Source: an uncultured Methanomethylovorans sp. (GTDB lineage: Archaea > Halobacteriota > Methanosarcinia > Methanosarcinales > Methanosarcinaceae). From it: a stretch of DNA of 18,622 nt. Location of the stretch: the NCBI GenBank assembly GCA_937968035.1, contig CALBTS010000825.1:1-18622 (forward strand), read 5' to 3'. Made by a program: the position numbers and the translations under genes. The notes under the pieces are model-generated. The model was not told where the DNA came from. It worked only from the letters and a program-made list of their open reading frames with translations, and searched no databases. Every line of letters starts with the position of its first letter. Position 1 is the first letter of the stretch. Below, piece after piece: positions 6,263 through 14,704 of this stretch.

Positions 6263-8173
6263 ATGGCTCTTACTGATGTAATCCAAAATGACAGGAATTC
6301 AGGTAAAGACCCTCTTCCTGCGTTGCAAGGGATCAATATCATAGACCGGGATCCTAAACCCGAGGAAACTACCAATCTTCTTTCCAATATTAATAATGAT
6401 GCTGTCCCCGATGATAACTTAGATGGTCTTAAAGCACGCATAGCCACTGATCATATACAATTGATCACGGGTCATAATATTGATTTTGATGCAAATGCCG
6501 CATGGGAACAGAACATAAGAAATGTTATCGCCAGCAAGGAACTAAACGTAGAGGCCGATACCAAAGCGCAGGAAGATGAACAGGTTTCATTGTACCAGCG
6601 ACTAATAACAATTTTTTCTAACAGCTCTGAAGAGGAAGAGGAATATAATATTGCAATACATGGTCCCATTGTAGATTTTGGTATACCCGAAGGAAGCAAT
6701 TTCAAAGAGATCGAAATGTATGCTGTCAATCCTCCGTATGCTTATATAAGAATGGCCTATGATCCATTTGCACATGAATACCAGTATCAGGTACTTGAAC
6801 CCCTGCTCTCGGAAGACGAAAAGAGATTGCTGGACAATATAAAGCAACAGCTGATAGAAACCCTGGAGCTTAACCTTAAAGAAACAGATCATAAGAATGC
6901 TGAAAAGTACCTGAGGAATCAAGCAAAAAAATATCTTAGAGAATACAAGATAGACATCTCTGTCCGCAAAAAGGAAAGAGTGATATATCACTTGATAAGG
7001 GATTTCCTTGGATTCGGAAGAATAGATGCTATCATGCGGGATATGAGGCTTGAGGACGTATCATGTGATGGCCCGAACACTCCCATATATATCTACCACA
7101 AGGCCTACAATTCAGTGCCTACGAATGTTCTTTTCTCAGATGATGATGAGCTTGACACCTTTGCCATAAGGATAGCCCAGTTATGCGGAAGGCACATATC
7201 CATAGCAAATCCACTTCTTGATGCAACGATGCCCGATGGATCACGCATCCAGATCACCCTTGGAAGGGAAGTTACCACCCGAGGGAGCACATTTACCATA
7301 AGGCGGTTCAATGAGAATCCTATTACTCCGGCAAATCTCGTAAATTTCCACACTTTCTCCACGGCAATGATGGCATACCTGTGGATGGCTGTGGACTCGA
7401 GCAAAAGCATCGTATTCGTGGGTGGTACTGCATCGGGCAAAACCACTGCAATGAATGCTGTATCTCTTTTTATCCAGCCTGAAATGAAGATAGTTTCAAT
7501 AGAAGATACAAGGGAACTTAATCTTTCACATCCCAACTGGATACCTGGCGTGACAAGAGAGTCCTTTGCCGGTGAAGAAAGAGGATCTATCCAGATGTAT
7601 GAGCTTCTCAGGGCATCCCTGCGTCAAAGGCCGGAGTACATTCTTGTGGGTGAAGTACGTGGAGCAGAGGCTTATGTCCTTTTCCAGGCCATGTCCACAG
7701 GTCATACTACGTTCTCTACCATGCATGCCGATTCAGTGCAATCTGTAGTGCACAGGCTTGAAAATCCTCCGATCAATGTTCCAAGGATCATGATACAGGC
7801 TCTTGATATTGTTTCTATTCAGGCACAGGTAAAAGTGAATAATGAGAGGGTAAGAAGATGCAAATCACTTACAGAGATAGTGGGTGTGGATCCGAGAACA
7901 GGTGAATTGCTCACGAACGAAGTATTCATCTGGGATGCGGCAAAGGACAGTTTCCAGTATTCAGGCCGCTCATATATGCTGGAAAGTATAATGGAGAACA
8001 GGGGATGGAACGAAGAAAAACTTAAGGATGAACTTAAGAAAAGACAGGATCTTCTTGAATGGGCACGTCTGAAAAAGATCAGTCACTATAAGGACTTTGC
8101 TAAACTTGTGGTGACATATGGCAGGGAACCTGAAACTATAATGAAGATGGTAAGGCAGGATCTGAATGACTAA
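6263..8173 (+). CDS. TadA/GspE-family secretion ATPase (archaeal type IV pilus-like)
   Basis: A 636-residue hexameric secretion ATPase of the type II/IV (PilB/TadA/GspE) family, expected to power pilus or pseudopilus assembly from the cytoplasmic face. The Walker A motif GGTASGKTT has Lys393. It is followed by the acidic ASP box (VSIEDTRELNL), Walker B LVGEVRGAEA with Glu464, and the His box region (GHTTFSTMHADS). The N-terminal ~200 residues are acidic, poorly conserved and precede the usual N1D-type domain. The length is at the long end but normal for archaeal members. The start is supported by AGAGGTTATC directly upstream. Its stop overlaps the start of the first TadC-type gene by 8 nt (ATGACTAA), indicating translational coupling. 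Archaellar FlaI and DNA-uptake ATPases are related alternatives, but no fla genes are nearby. Confidence 0.93.
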   Translation: MALTDVIQNDRNSGKDPLPALQGINIIDRDPKPEETTNLLSNINNDAVPDDNLDGLKARIATDHIQLITGHNIDFDANAAWEQNIRNVIASKELNVEADTKAQEDEQVSLYQRLITIFSNSSEEEEEYNIAIHGPIVDFGIPEGSNFKEIEMYAVNPPYAYIRMAYDPFAHEYQYQVLEPLLSEDEKRLLDNIKQQLIETLELNLKETDHKNAEKYLRNQAKKYLREYKIDISVRKKERVIYHLIRDFLGFGRIDAIMRDMRLEDVSCDGPNTPIYIYHKAYNSVPTNVLFSDDDELDTFAIRIAQLCGRHISIANPLLDATMPDGSRIQITLGREVTTRGSTFTIRRFNENPITPANLVNFHTFSTAMMAYLWMAVDSSKSIVFVGGTASGKTTAMNAVSLFIQPEMKIVSIEDTRELNLSHPNWIPGVTRESFAGEERGSIQMYELLRASLRQRPEYILVGEVRGAEAYVLFQAMSTGHTTFSTMHADSVQSVVHRLENPPINVPRIMIQALDIVSIQAQVKVNNERVRRCKSLTEIVGVDPRTGELLTNEVFIWDAAKDSFQYSGRSYMLESIMENRGWNEEKLKDELKKRQDLLEWARLKKISHYKDFAKLVVTYGREPETIMKMVRQDLND

Positions 8174-9089
8174 TATCTATTTCAATGTAGCCTATGAGAT
8201 ATTCGGGAAATATTATGATGACCGGAGGCTTGAGTATTATGGTCTTCGGTTGAACATGCTCCGCAACCGAATGAGCATAGGCTATGACATGTATTTGTCC
8301 GGTGCAATGCTCACTGCTTTTGCATGTATGTTCTTTGCACTGATTGCTGTTAACCTGCTTTTTTATTTTACAGGTGTGCCTGATCTCACAGGATCGAGAA
8401 TTACTGCTCCTCAATGGATGTTACAGTTCAGTGAGTACAAGAAAATAGCCATATGGTTCGCCATGAACGCTATCACAGCGATCTTCGTTTTCGCTGCTGT
8501 GTATAAGACATTCGTGATATATCCGGCCGTTATGGCAGGAGAAAGGAAGAGAGGAATAGAACGTATGCTTCCTTATGCCATTAACTATATGTCCTCAATG
8601 GCAGGGGCCGGAGTGTTACCTTTAGATTTGTTCCGTTCTCTTGCAGCTAACGATATATACAGGGATGTGGCGGTAGAGGCAAGATATCTGGTAAGGGATA
8701 TCGAAGTACTTGGGCATAATCTTGTAACAGGGATGAGGAACCTTGCTCTGACGACACCTTCGCCTTCTTTGCAGGATTTCCTGCAGGGAGCCATCACGGT
8801 GGTTACATCCGGTGGAGAACTGGAGCCTTATTTCAAGATAAAGACCGAGCAGTACCTTATTGATAATCGGCAAAAACAAAAAGAGTTCCTTGAAACACTG
8901 GGATTGCTGGGTGAGACCTATGTTACGGCTTTTGTTGCCGGACCTCTTTTCATGATAGTTGTTATATCGATCATGGCAATAATGGGAGGAGCTGAAATGA
9001 TCTTCCTCTATCTGCTGATCTATGCGATCATACCCTTTGGAAGCGCAATGTACATTCTGCTTATCAGCAGCATGACACCGGAGGCATGA
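8166..9089 (+). CDS. TadC/GspF-type membrane platform protein (first copy)
   Basis: A 307-residue integral membrane protein of the T2SSF/TadC family, the inner-membrane platform on which the secretion ATPase acts. Hydrophobic segments lie at about 42-64 and 96-120, and a long C-terminal pair spans about 255-303 (AGPLFMIVVISIMAIMGG, then FLYLLIYAIIPFGSAMYILLI). Between them is the cytoplasmic T2SSF helical domain (MLPYAINYMSSMAGAGVLPLDLFRS... with EVLGHNLVTGMRNLA). It begins inside the ATPase gene (8-nt overlap) and ends in a 4-nt ATGA overlap with the next platform gene, so stoichiometric production is likely. Archaeal pilus loci often encode two such proteins. The assignment to pilus, adhesin or secretion is open because the substrate pilin is not in the window. 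Confidence 0.85.
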   Translation: MTNIYFNVAYEIFGKYYDDRRLEYYGLRLNMLRNRMSIGYDMYLSGAMLTAFACMFFALIAVNLLFYFTGVPDLTGSRITAPQWMLQFSEYKKIAIWFAMNAITAIFVFAAVYKTFVIYPAVMAGERKRGIERMLPYAINYMSSMAGAGVLPLDLFRSLAANDIYRDVAVEARYLVRDIEVLGHNLVTGMRNLALTTPSPSLQDFLQGAITVVTSGGELEPYFKIKTEQYLIDNRQKQKEFLETLGLLGETYVTAFVAGPLFMIVVISIMAIMGGAEMIFLYLLIYAIIPFGSAMYILLISSMTPEA

Positions 9090-10081
9090 AAATGGAATGG
9101 AAGAAACTCTTTAAGAACGACTTCCCTGTAGATCCAAACTTTGACGAGGAAACTCTCCGTCAGATGGAAGATGCCACTGTAAGAGTAGGATTGGAAAATT
9201 CGCGTAAGAACGTAGTATTGAAACAGTTCATAAAAGATCCATACACGACACTGTGTGCCTATCCGGACTATACGTTCCTTATTAGTACACCAGTTGCCCT
9301 GGTGTTCCTGATCATGGGTCTTGTGAGGAATTGGCCAAACCCGATAATAGATGATGTTATCTTCTTCAGTGTTCTGATAGCCATATTCCCAGCTTCTGTA
9401 ATGTATCAGAAGAAGATGAAGCATATCACGAAGATCGAAGAATACTTGCCTACGTTCCTTAGAGATATTTCTGAGATGAGTCGTGCCGGTCTTACTCTCT
9501 CCAGATCAGTAGCCACAGTGGCAAAAGGAGAGTATGGAGAACTTTCTCCCGAGATAAAAAAGATGAATGATCTGATGTCCTGGGGAGTTTCCTTTGAACG
9601 GTCATTGCTCACTTTCGCATACCGTATGAACACTGCTCTCATTGACAGGTCTGTTGCTCTGATCACTCAGGCCAGCAAGGCCGGTGGTCGGGTCTCTCAG
9701 GTATTGGAAGCTGCTGCCAGGGATTCTACCGAAGTGAAACAGCTCGAAAGGGAACGAAAGGGTAACATGATGGTGTATCTGGTGATCATTTACATGTCCT
9801 TCTTTGTGTTCCTCTTCGTCATAGCTATGCTTTCAATGACCTTTGTGCCTACTATGGCAACAGCAGGCCAGGCTGCCACAGATTCTGGCGCGGGCGGTCA
9901 GTTCATGGGCGCTTTCGATCCGGACCTGTTCATAAGGGTGATGTTCCACGCATCTCTTGTTCAGGGATTCTTCAGCGGGCTTGTCGCAGGGCAGATGGGA
10001 GAAGGAGCTATATCTGCCGGGCTTAAACATTCAATAGTTCTGTCATTTATAGCCTGGGTAACGTTCACTTTTTTCATCTGA
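9086..10081 (+). CDS. TadC/GspF-type membrane platform protein (second copy)
   Basis: A 331-residue second T2SSF/TadC-family protein. It has a charged ~60-residue N-terminal region, hydrophobic segments near 70-88 and 93-112, and then the family core (EEYLPTFLRDISEMSRAGLTLSRSVATVAKGEYG and ITQASKAGGRVSQVLEAAARD). The C-terminal membrane segments include MMVYLVIIYMSFFVFLFVIAM and a last helix at the extreme C-terminus. A glycine- and alanine-rich external loop (around 255-270) separates the final helices. It starts in a 4-nt ATGA overlap with the first platform gene; a second ATG two codons later is an alternative. It is the last gene of the operon and overlaps the tail of the convergent fumarase beta gene by 8 nt. 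Confidence 0.85.
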   Translation: MKMEWKKLFKNDFPVDPNFDEETLRQMEDATVRVGLENSRKNVVLKQFIKDPYTTLCAYPDYTFLISTPVALVFLIMGLVRNWPNPIIDDVIFFSVLIAIFPASVMYQKKMKHITKIEEYLPTFLRDISEMSRAGLTLSRSVATVAKGEYGELSPEIKKMNDLMSWGVSFERSLLTFAYRMNTALIDRSVALITQASKAGGRVSQVLEAAARDSTEVKQLERERKGNMMVYLVIIYMSFFVFLFVIAMLSMTFVPTMATAGQAATDSGAGGQFMGAFDPDLFIRVMFHASLVQGFFSGLVAGQMGEGAISAGLKHSIVLSFIAWVTFTFFI

Positions 10082-10652
10082 GTTGGCAGAATGCATTGAG
10101 GGCATTCTTCCTCACTTTTTCAAAAATGTCATTTCCGTGAGCATCTATACCCACAACAAGGGGACCAAAGCGTTCGACTTCAAGTTCCCATACGGCTTCA
10201 GGCATTCCTAATTGTGGCCAGTGCACCGACCTGACCTTTTTTATCGATCCTGCTGCAAGGGCTGCACATCCTCCCGTATAGGCAAGATATACGCACTTAT
10301 CCTCAAGTGTACCAGCTATTCCTTGCATGCCCCCTTTTCCAATGAGGGCCCTGACAGTATGTTTTTCAAGCAGTTTGGGTGTCATCCTGGCCATTCTGTC
10401 ACTTGTGGTGGGACCTGCAGCAATTGCTCTCCATTTATCTTCTTCTTTGAGCATCAGAGGGCCACAGTGGTATATTGCCGCGCCTTCCAGGTCAAAGGGC
10501 AGTTCTTCGTTCCTGTCATCCAATTCCAGTATGTGAGCATGGGCTTCATCCCTGGCGGTGTATACAATACCACTTAAGTACACAACATCACCAGCAACCA
10601 GTTTTATAATATCCTCTTTTTTAAGGGGAGTGAATAGCTCATAAGTGCTCAT
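10074..10652 (-). CDS. fumB: Class I fumarate hydratase, beta subunit
   Basis: A 192-residue C-terminal (beta) subunit of the two-subunit iron-sulfur fumarase/tartrate dehydratase family, catalysing fumarate to malate hydration in the incomplete methanogen TCA pathway. Recognisable elements are [25 protein letters not shown] and the block [23 protein letters not shown] ending in GIDAHGND. This subunit corresponds to the C-terminal half of bacterial FumA; the cluster cysteines are in the partner. GGAGGGAT precedes the ATG and lies inside the last codons of the alpha gene, only one base separating the two genes. Its stop lies within the end of the convergent TadC-type gene. L(+)-tartrate dehydratase (ttdB) is the main alternative, judged less likely in a methanogen. 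Confidence 0.9.
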   Translation of the reverse strand: MSTYELFTPLKKEDIIKLVAGDVVYLSGIVYTARDEAHAHILELDDRNEELPFDLEGAAIYHCGPLMLKEEDKWRAIAAGPTTSDRMARMTPKLLEKHTVRALIGKGGMQGIAGTLEDKCVYLAYTGGCAALAAGSIKKVRSVHWPQLGMPEAVWELEVERFGPLVVGIDAHGNDIFEKVRKNALNAFCQLR

Positions 10653-10653
10653 G

Positions 10654-11487
10654 CTATCCCTCCAGCACCACTTTTGCGTGCCGGTTGGCCCAGCACTGTA
10701 TGTTCACAGCCACAGGCAGTGATGCAGTGTGGCAATGTGCCTGCTTTACATGTACAGCAAGAGCAGTTGTACATCCACCCATGCCCATGGTACCTATGCC
10801 CAGTGCATTGATGTCCTTAAGCAGCTCAAGTTCGAACGGGTCCATTTTGTCCATGTCCAATAGAAGAGCTTGCTTTGCAAGTCTTGCCGCCTTGTCAAAG
10901 GAACCTCCGATGCCTACTCCTACAACGATCGGAGGGCATGGCATCCCTCCTGCCTTGAGCACAGTCTCCAGCACGAATTCCCTTATCCTGGAAATCTCTG
11001 TGGGATTGAACATGCGCAGAGCGCTCATGTTCTCAGAGCCAGCACCTTTGGGAGCCACTGTGATGCTAAGCTTGTTGCCTTCCACAAAACTGTAATTGAT
11101 GTCAGGCAGGCCGCTACCAGTATTGTCGCCGCTGTTCTGCCTGGAAAGAGGAGATACGGCATTTGGTCTAAGAGGGACTTGCACTGTTGCACGGCGCACG
11201 CCTTCGACAATGGCACCTTCAAGATCGAAGTCCAGGATCAAGGAACGGCCGATCTCTACGAAGAAAACCATAATGCCGGTATCCTGGCACATTGGTATGG
11301 ATCCTTTTTTGGAAAGTTCGATATTCCTTAAGATCGCCGCAAGCTGTGCTCTGGCAATTTCAGATGTTTCTCTTTCATATGCATCCTCAATAGCATCAAT
11401 GACATCAGGAGGCAGACAGACCTCCGCTTCTCTTATAATGTTCACTGTTGCCAGAACCACATCCTCATAATTGATCCGACCTGTCAA
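10654..11487 (-). CDS. fumA: Class I fumarate hydratase, alpha subunit
   Basis: A 277-residue alpha subunit of class I fumarase, carrying the oxygen-sensitive [4Fe-4S] cluster. Three cysteines in family positions are the expected cluster ligands: Cys67 (IPMCQDTG), Cys184 (GGMPCPP) and Cys239 ([11 protein letters not shown]). [12 protein letters not shown] and the [12 protein letters not shown] stretch are also typical. The start is a TTG at 11487 with GGTGGT just upstream; the next in-frame ATG is residue 66, too late to keep the fold. The stop is TAG, the only amber stop among the main genes here, one base before the beta start. In pyrrolysine-using Methanosarcinales amber can be ambiguous, but the length and tight junction argue for true termination. 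Confidence 0.91.
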   Translation of the reverse strand: MTGRINYEDVVLATVNIIREAEVCLPPDVIDAIEDAYERETSEIARAQLAAILRNIELSKKGSIPMCQDTGIMVFFVEIGRSLILDFDLEGAIVEGVRRATVQVPLRPNAVSPLSRQNSGDNTGSGLPDINYSFVEGNKLSITVAPKGAGSENMSALRMFNPTEISRIREFVLETVLKAGGMPCPPIVVGVGIGGSFDKAARLAKQALLLDMDKMDPFELELLKDINALGIGTMGMGGCTTALAVHVKQAHCHTASLPVAVNIQCWANRHAKVVLEG

Positions 11488-11543
11488 ATAACCACCCTGA
11501 AAAGACGATGAACCTCATAGTTGATCATTATTTGTTATTATCG

Positions 11544-11627
11544 TTATTTGTTGTTAAGCTGGGCATAGACCGCTGCCGCGACTATTATACAGCCGTATAT
11601 TCCTAATTTGATAGTTTTGATTATCAT
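11544..11627 (-). CDS. Putative 27-residue single-span membrane microprotein
   Basis: An ATG at 11627 opens a 27-codon frame ending in TAA at 11544. The translation starts MIIKTIKLGIYGCIIVAAAV and ends in a short polar tail with NNK. It has two lysines, a hydrophobic stretch long enough for one membrane span with a central Cys, and a polar C-terminus. GGGTGGTGGA directly precedes the ATG and resembles a Shine-Dalgarno region, and an AT-rich TATA-like element lies ~120 bases upstream. It is shorter than most annotation cut-offs and I do not recognise a family. It could be chance, but ribosome site, composition and placement in an otherwise empty gap fit a real small protein. Confidence 0.42.
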   Translation of the reverse strand: MIIKTIKLGIYGCIIVAAAVYAQLNNK

Positions 11628-11740
11628 TCCACCACCCATCCATGAAGCCAGGTTTGTAGGACCACCATTGAGCTAAACATTGCTTTTTGGAACGAGTACC
11701 ACTTCTTGTACCTTAGACAGACCTTCCCTCTGATGTTCAA

Positions 11741-11755
11741 CTATATTAATATTTC
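11741..11755 (-). promoter_or_regulatory. Candidate TATA box upstream of the microprotein
   Basis: The minus strand contains AATATTAATATAG about 115-130 bases before the ATG at 11627. This predicts a leader of ~90 nt. The leader shows no riboswitch motif I recognise. Confidence 0.28.
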
Positions 11756-11870
11756 TCATGTATGATAATCTGGACATTATTGTCATGAGATCACATGGAA
11801 AATACGACCAAAACCAGAAGCAGACGGAAAAAATAATGACCCGAAACAGGAACAGACCTTATTTTATAGG

Positions 11871-11953
11871 TGCGGGAGAAGGGATTCGAACCCCCGAACG
11901 CCTGCGCGAGTAGATCTTGAGTCTACCACCGTTGGCCGCTTGGTTACTCCCGC
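11871..11953 (-). tRNA. tRNA-Leu (anticodon CAA)
   Basis: A class II tRNA of 83 nt. The acceptor stem GCGGGAG pairs with CTCCCGC, the discriminator is A, and CCA is not encoded. The D-arm has GCGGCC, the anticodon arm is GTAGA-CTCAAGA-TCTAC with CAA at 11917-11919, and there is an extended variable arm (around TCGCGCAGGCGT) as expected for leucine. The T-arm reads GGGGG-TTCGAAT-CCCTT. No intron is present. A T-rich run on the minus strand (about 11829-11836) could end the transcript. Confidence 0.95.
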
Positions 11954-11987
11954 ATTCAGGTTTAAGATAGCAGTAATACAGGTATTA

Positions 11988-11995
11988 ATTATAAA
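11988..11995 (-). promoter_or_regulatory. Candidate TATA box for tRNA-Leu
   Basis: On the minus strand TTTATAAT is centred ~38 bases before the mature 5' end, giving a short 5' trailer to be removed by RNase P. The element lies in the shared divergent region with the histidine kinase, whose own promoter I could not place confidently. Confidence 0.4.
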
Positions 11996-12110
11996 CCTAA
12001 CTGTCAGGAAGTATCTAGCTTAACATATTCAACGGAAGATTCATATCTTACATCTGCTAAGTTCATCATTGTTTAACATGAAAAAAGACTAAAAGATCAG
12101 AGGTAATTGG

Positions 12111-14597
12111 ATGCGATCATATACAAAAAGGGTACTTTTCTTAAGCACATTACTGGTGCTTTTCATATCCCTTTCAAATATTGCTCCAGCCCCCGATCTT
12201 CGTGTATTGTCCATTCAGCATTATGATCTGCTCATCCTGTTGTTCTTCTTTTTGTTATTAGCTCCAGTTCTGAAAATGGGATCGATGAGCTTTTTAAGTA
12301 ACAGGCTGTTCAGAGACCAATATCCCTTCCATGACCTGAAAACAGCTCTTGAAGATGCTGATCTGGGAGTGTGGGAACTGGATATGGAAAAAGGTACTCT
12401 TGATGTGAACAAACGTTGGGCATGCATGCTTGGATATGATCCTGAAGAGATCAAGCCCCATCTATCATTCTGGAATAAACTGGCTCACCCGGATGACTGG
12501 AAAAATCTGTTCTTTAACAGTTTTCATGGATCAAAAGACATAAATGATAATTTCAGGCATGAGATCCGTATGCTAGCTAAGCACGGTGTATGGAAATGGG
12601 TTGCTGTGAATGGCACTGTTGTCCTTCGGGATGCACAGGGCAGTCCTCTTAAGATCATTGGTACACAACTTGATATAGATAACATAAAAAAAGCTGAAAA
12701 AGAGATAGCACATTCCGAACACAAGTTCAGAACTTTGTTCCATAGCGCCAATGATCTGATCTTCATTCAGGATATGGATATGAATATCCTGGAAATGAAT
12801 GATGCTGCCTCTAAACATCTGGGATACAGCAGGGAACAAATGGTTGACACCAAGCTGTTTGCTATCACTTCTGAAGAGTTTCACTCTAAAGAACAGGAAA
12901 TGCAAAATGCATTGTTCAAAAACAGGTATTATGTCTACGAAACTTCCTATATATGCAATGATGGAGCCGTATTGCCGGTTGAAGTCAGTAGCCGTATCAT
13001 ATATTATGAGAATCGTCAGGCGGTTCTCAGCATTGCGAAGGATATCAGCCGGCGTAAAAGAGTTGAATCCGCGTTAACTCAGTCTGAGAACAAGTTCCGG
13101 TATATTTTTGACAATGTGAATGATGAAATATTCATGCAGGACATGGATCTCAATCTGCTGGAAGTGAACCAGGTTGCATGTCAAAGGCTTGGCTATGCAA
13201 AAAAAGAACTGCTGAAATTGCGGCCGGAAGATATTGAAACTCCTGATAATTCCCCTCTTATAAAGTCCAGGGTGACAGCCATAAATCTTTTCGATCATGG
13301 CATATTTGAATCGGAGCATCTGCGCAGTGATGGTACTACGTATCCTGTGGAACTTAGCAGTAGTATTGTGGAACTTGATGGAAAGAGGCGCATACTTACT
13401 ATTGTAAGAGACATTACAGAGAGAAAAGAAGCAGAGGCAGCTGTTCGCAAGCACGAGATCGAAAAAGAGATGATACTTGATGGAATGGAAGAACAAGTTG
13501 TTTACCACGACCTCGATATGAGGATACTGTGGGCCAACAAGGCAGCTTGCAAATTTTTCAATAATGAGCGCAGTATGGTTATAGGTAAGCTATGCAATGA
13601 AATCTGGCCGGTTGGGATAGACAGCAATGGTAATTGCGCTATCATGCAGGCTAACATTCAGGGGATCTCCAGGGAAATTGAAAGGACAACCCCGGATGGC
13701 CGCATATGGAGCGTGAAAGGTTATCCTTTGAAAGAACGTCGTGGTGATGTAAATGGCGGCATTGTGGTAACGCTTGATATCACTGAAAGAAAAAAGGCCC
13801 AGGAGCAAATACAGAAGTTTAACCGGGAACTGCTGAGGATGAACGAGGAACTTAAATCTGTAGACAGGATAAAGAACGAGTTCCTGGCAAACCTGGGACA
13901 TGAGCTCAAGACACCGCTCAGTTCTGTGATAGGTTATAGTGAACTGCTGGATTCATTGACCCTGGGAGAACTCAACGATGTACAGAAAAAGGCTTCTGAG
14001 TCTATATACAGGAATGCAGAAAGATTGCGCAGTTTAATAGACTCCCTGCTTTATCTGAGCTATGTGAATTCAGGAAAAATAGAATACAATTTCGAACTTA
14101 TGCATATTCGCAGTGCCATAGACGAGGCACTTGCTAATGTCGCAAGGAAATTGGAAGATAAAGGTATAACGGTAGATACAAGGATCTCACATGAGATCTC
14201 TTTCATGAAAGCTGAACCGCAAAAGATCCAGGAGTTGCTCCACAACATACTGGATAATGCTATCAAATTCTCGCACGAAGGTGGAAAGATAGAGATAGCT
14301 GTTTATTCTGAGGAAGAGGACATGCTCAAGATAGAGGTCTCTGATCATGGGATAGGAATACCGGATGGCCATTTGAACAGTCTTTTTACACTTTTCCACC
14401 AGCTCGATAGTTCTATGAACCGCAGGTACGGTGGTACGGGCGTTGGTCTGTATATCTGTAAGAACATCATAATGGCACACAATGGCTCTATATGGGTTAC
14501 CAGCAAAGAAGGTGAAGGCACGACCGTACATGTGTCTCTTCCTTTAAAAGGGAAGATCGTTGAGAGAAAAGAGTATATAGACCTCCCTGACAATTAA
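12111..14597 (+). CDS. Membrane-associated multi-PAS sensor histidine kinase
   Basis: An 828-residue sensor kinase. Two hydrophobic segments (about 7-25 and 38-56) are joined by a very short loop, so sensing is probably cytoplasmic. Four PAS/PAC units follow: about 78-200, 205-320 (KFRTLFHSANDLIF), 328-445 (KFRYIFDNVNDEIF) and 454-565. A coiled-coil linker leads to a HisKA domain with phospho-acceptor His597 (LGHELKTPLSSVIGYSE). The HATPase_c domain has the N-box NILDN (712-716), the G1 box DHGIGIPDG from 745, and GGTGVGLYICKNI. PAS2 and PAS3 look like recent duplicates. PAS4 contains several Cys (ACKFF, KLCNEIW, GNCAIMQ), similar in layout to cysteine-bearing PAS_4 domains. AGAGGTAATT precedes the ATG. 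No response regulator is nearby, so the signal and partner are unknown. Confidence 0.92.
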   Translation: MRSYTKRVLFLSTLLVLFISLSNIAPAPDLRVLSIQHYDLLILLFFFLLLAPVLKMGSMSFLSNRLFRDQYPFHDLKTALEDADLGVWELDMEKGTLDVNKRWACMLGYDPEEIKPHLSFWNKLAHPDDWKNLFFNSFHGSKDINDNFRHEIRMLAKHGVWKWVAVNGTVVLRDAQGSPLKIIGTQLDIDNIKKAEKEIAHSEHKFRTLFHSANDLIFIQDMDMNILEMNDAASKHLGYSREQMVDTKLFAITSEEFHSKEQEMQNALFKNRYYVYETSYICNDGAVLPVEVSSRIIYYENRQAVLSIAKDISRRKRVESALTQSENKFRYIFDNVNDEIFMQDMDLNLLEVNQVACQRLGYAKKELLKLRPEDIETPDNSPLIKSRVTAINLFDHGIFESEHLRSDGTTYPVELSSSIVELDGKRRILTIVRDITERKEAEAAVRKHEIEKEMILDGMEEQVVYHDLDMRILWANKAACKFFNNERSMVIGKLCNEIWPVGIDSNGNCAIMQANIQGISREIERTTPDGRIWSVKGYPLKERRGDVNGGIVVTLDITERKKAQEQIQKFNRELLRMNEELKSVDRIKNEFLANLGHELKTPLSSVIGYSELLDSLTLGELNDVQKKASESIYRNAERLRSLIDSLLYLSYVNSGKIEYNFELMHIRSAIDEALANVARKLEDKGITVDTRISHEISFMKAEPQKIQELLHNILDNAIKFSHEGGKIEIAVYSEEEDMLKIEVSDHGIGIPDGHLNSLFTLFHQLDSSMNRRYGGTGVGLYICKNIIMAHNGSIWVTSKEGEGTTVHVSLPLKGKIVERKEYIDLPDN

Positions 14598-14607
14598 AGA
14601 GCACATG

Positions 14608-14629
14608 ATGCTATACTCTTTTATAGCAT
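14608..14629 (+). terminator. Hairpin after the histidine kinase gene
   Basis: ATGCTATA (14608-14615) pairs perfectly with TATAGCAT (14622-14629) across a CTCTTT loop, ten bases after the kinase stop. It separates the kinase from a new TATA box (14648-14659), so it is probably a 3'-end element. There is no strong T-run directly after the stem. Confidence 0.45.
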
Positions 14630-14647
14630 AAAATGTCCTTTATCCCA

Positions 14648-14659
14648 TATTATAAAAAT
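14648..14659 (+). promoter_or_regulatory. Candidate TATA box for the site-2 protease gene
   Basis: ATATTATAAAAA sits ~50 bases before the preferred TTG start at 14705. Initiation would be near 14680, just upstream of the GGAG at 14694-14697. Confidence 0.45.
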
Positions 14660-14704
14660 CAGGCATTGTCAACATTATGATCATTGCCTAATTGGAGAGT
14701 TTAT

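Noticed and set aside
11628..11870. C/D-box RNA, riboswitch or extra gene in the gap before tRNA-Leu
   Set aside because: CTGATG and ATGATAA strings occur, but spacing and pairing do not make a C/D guide RNA, and no riboswitch core or coding frame was recognised.
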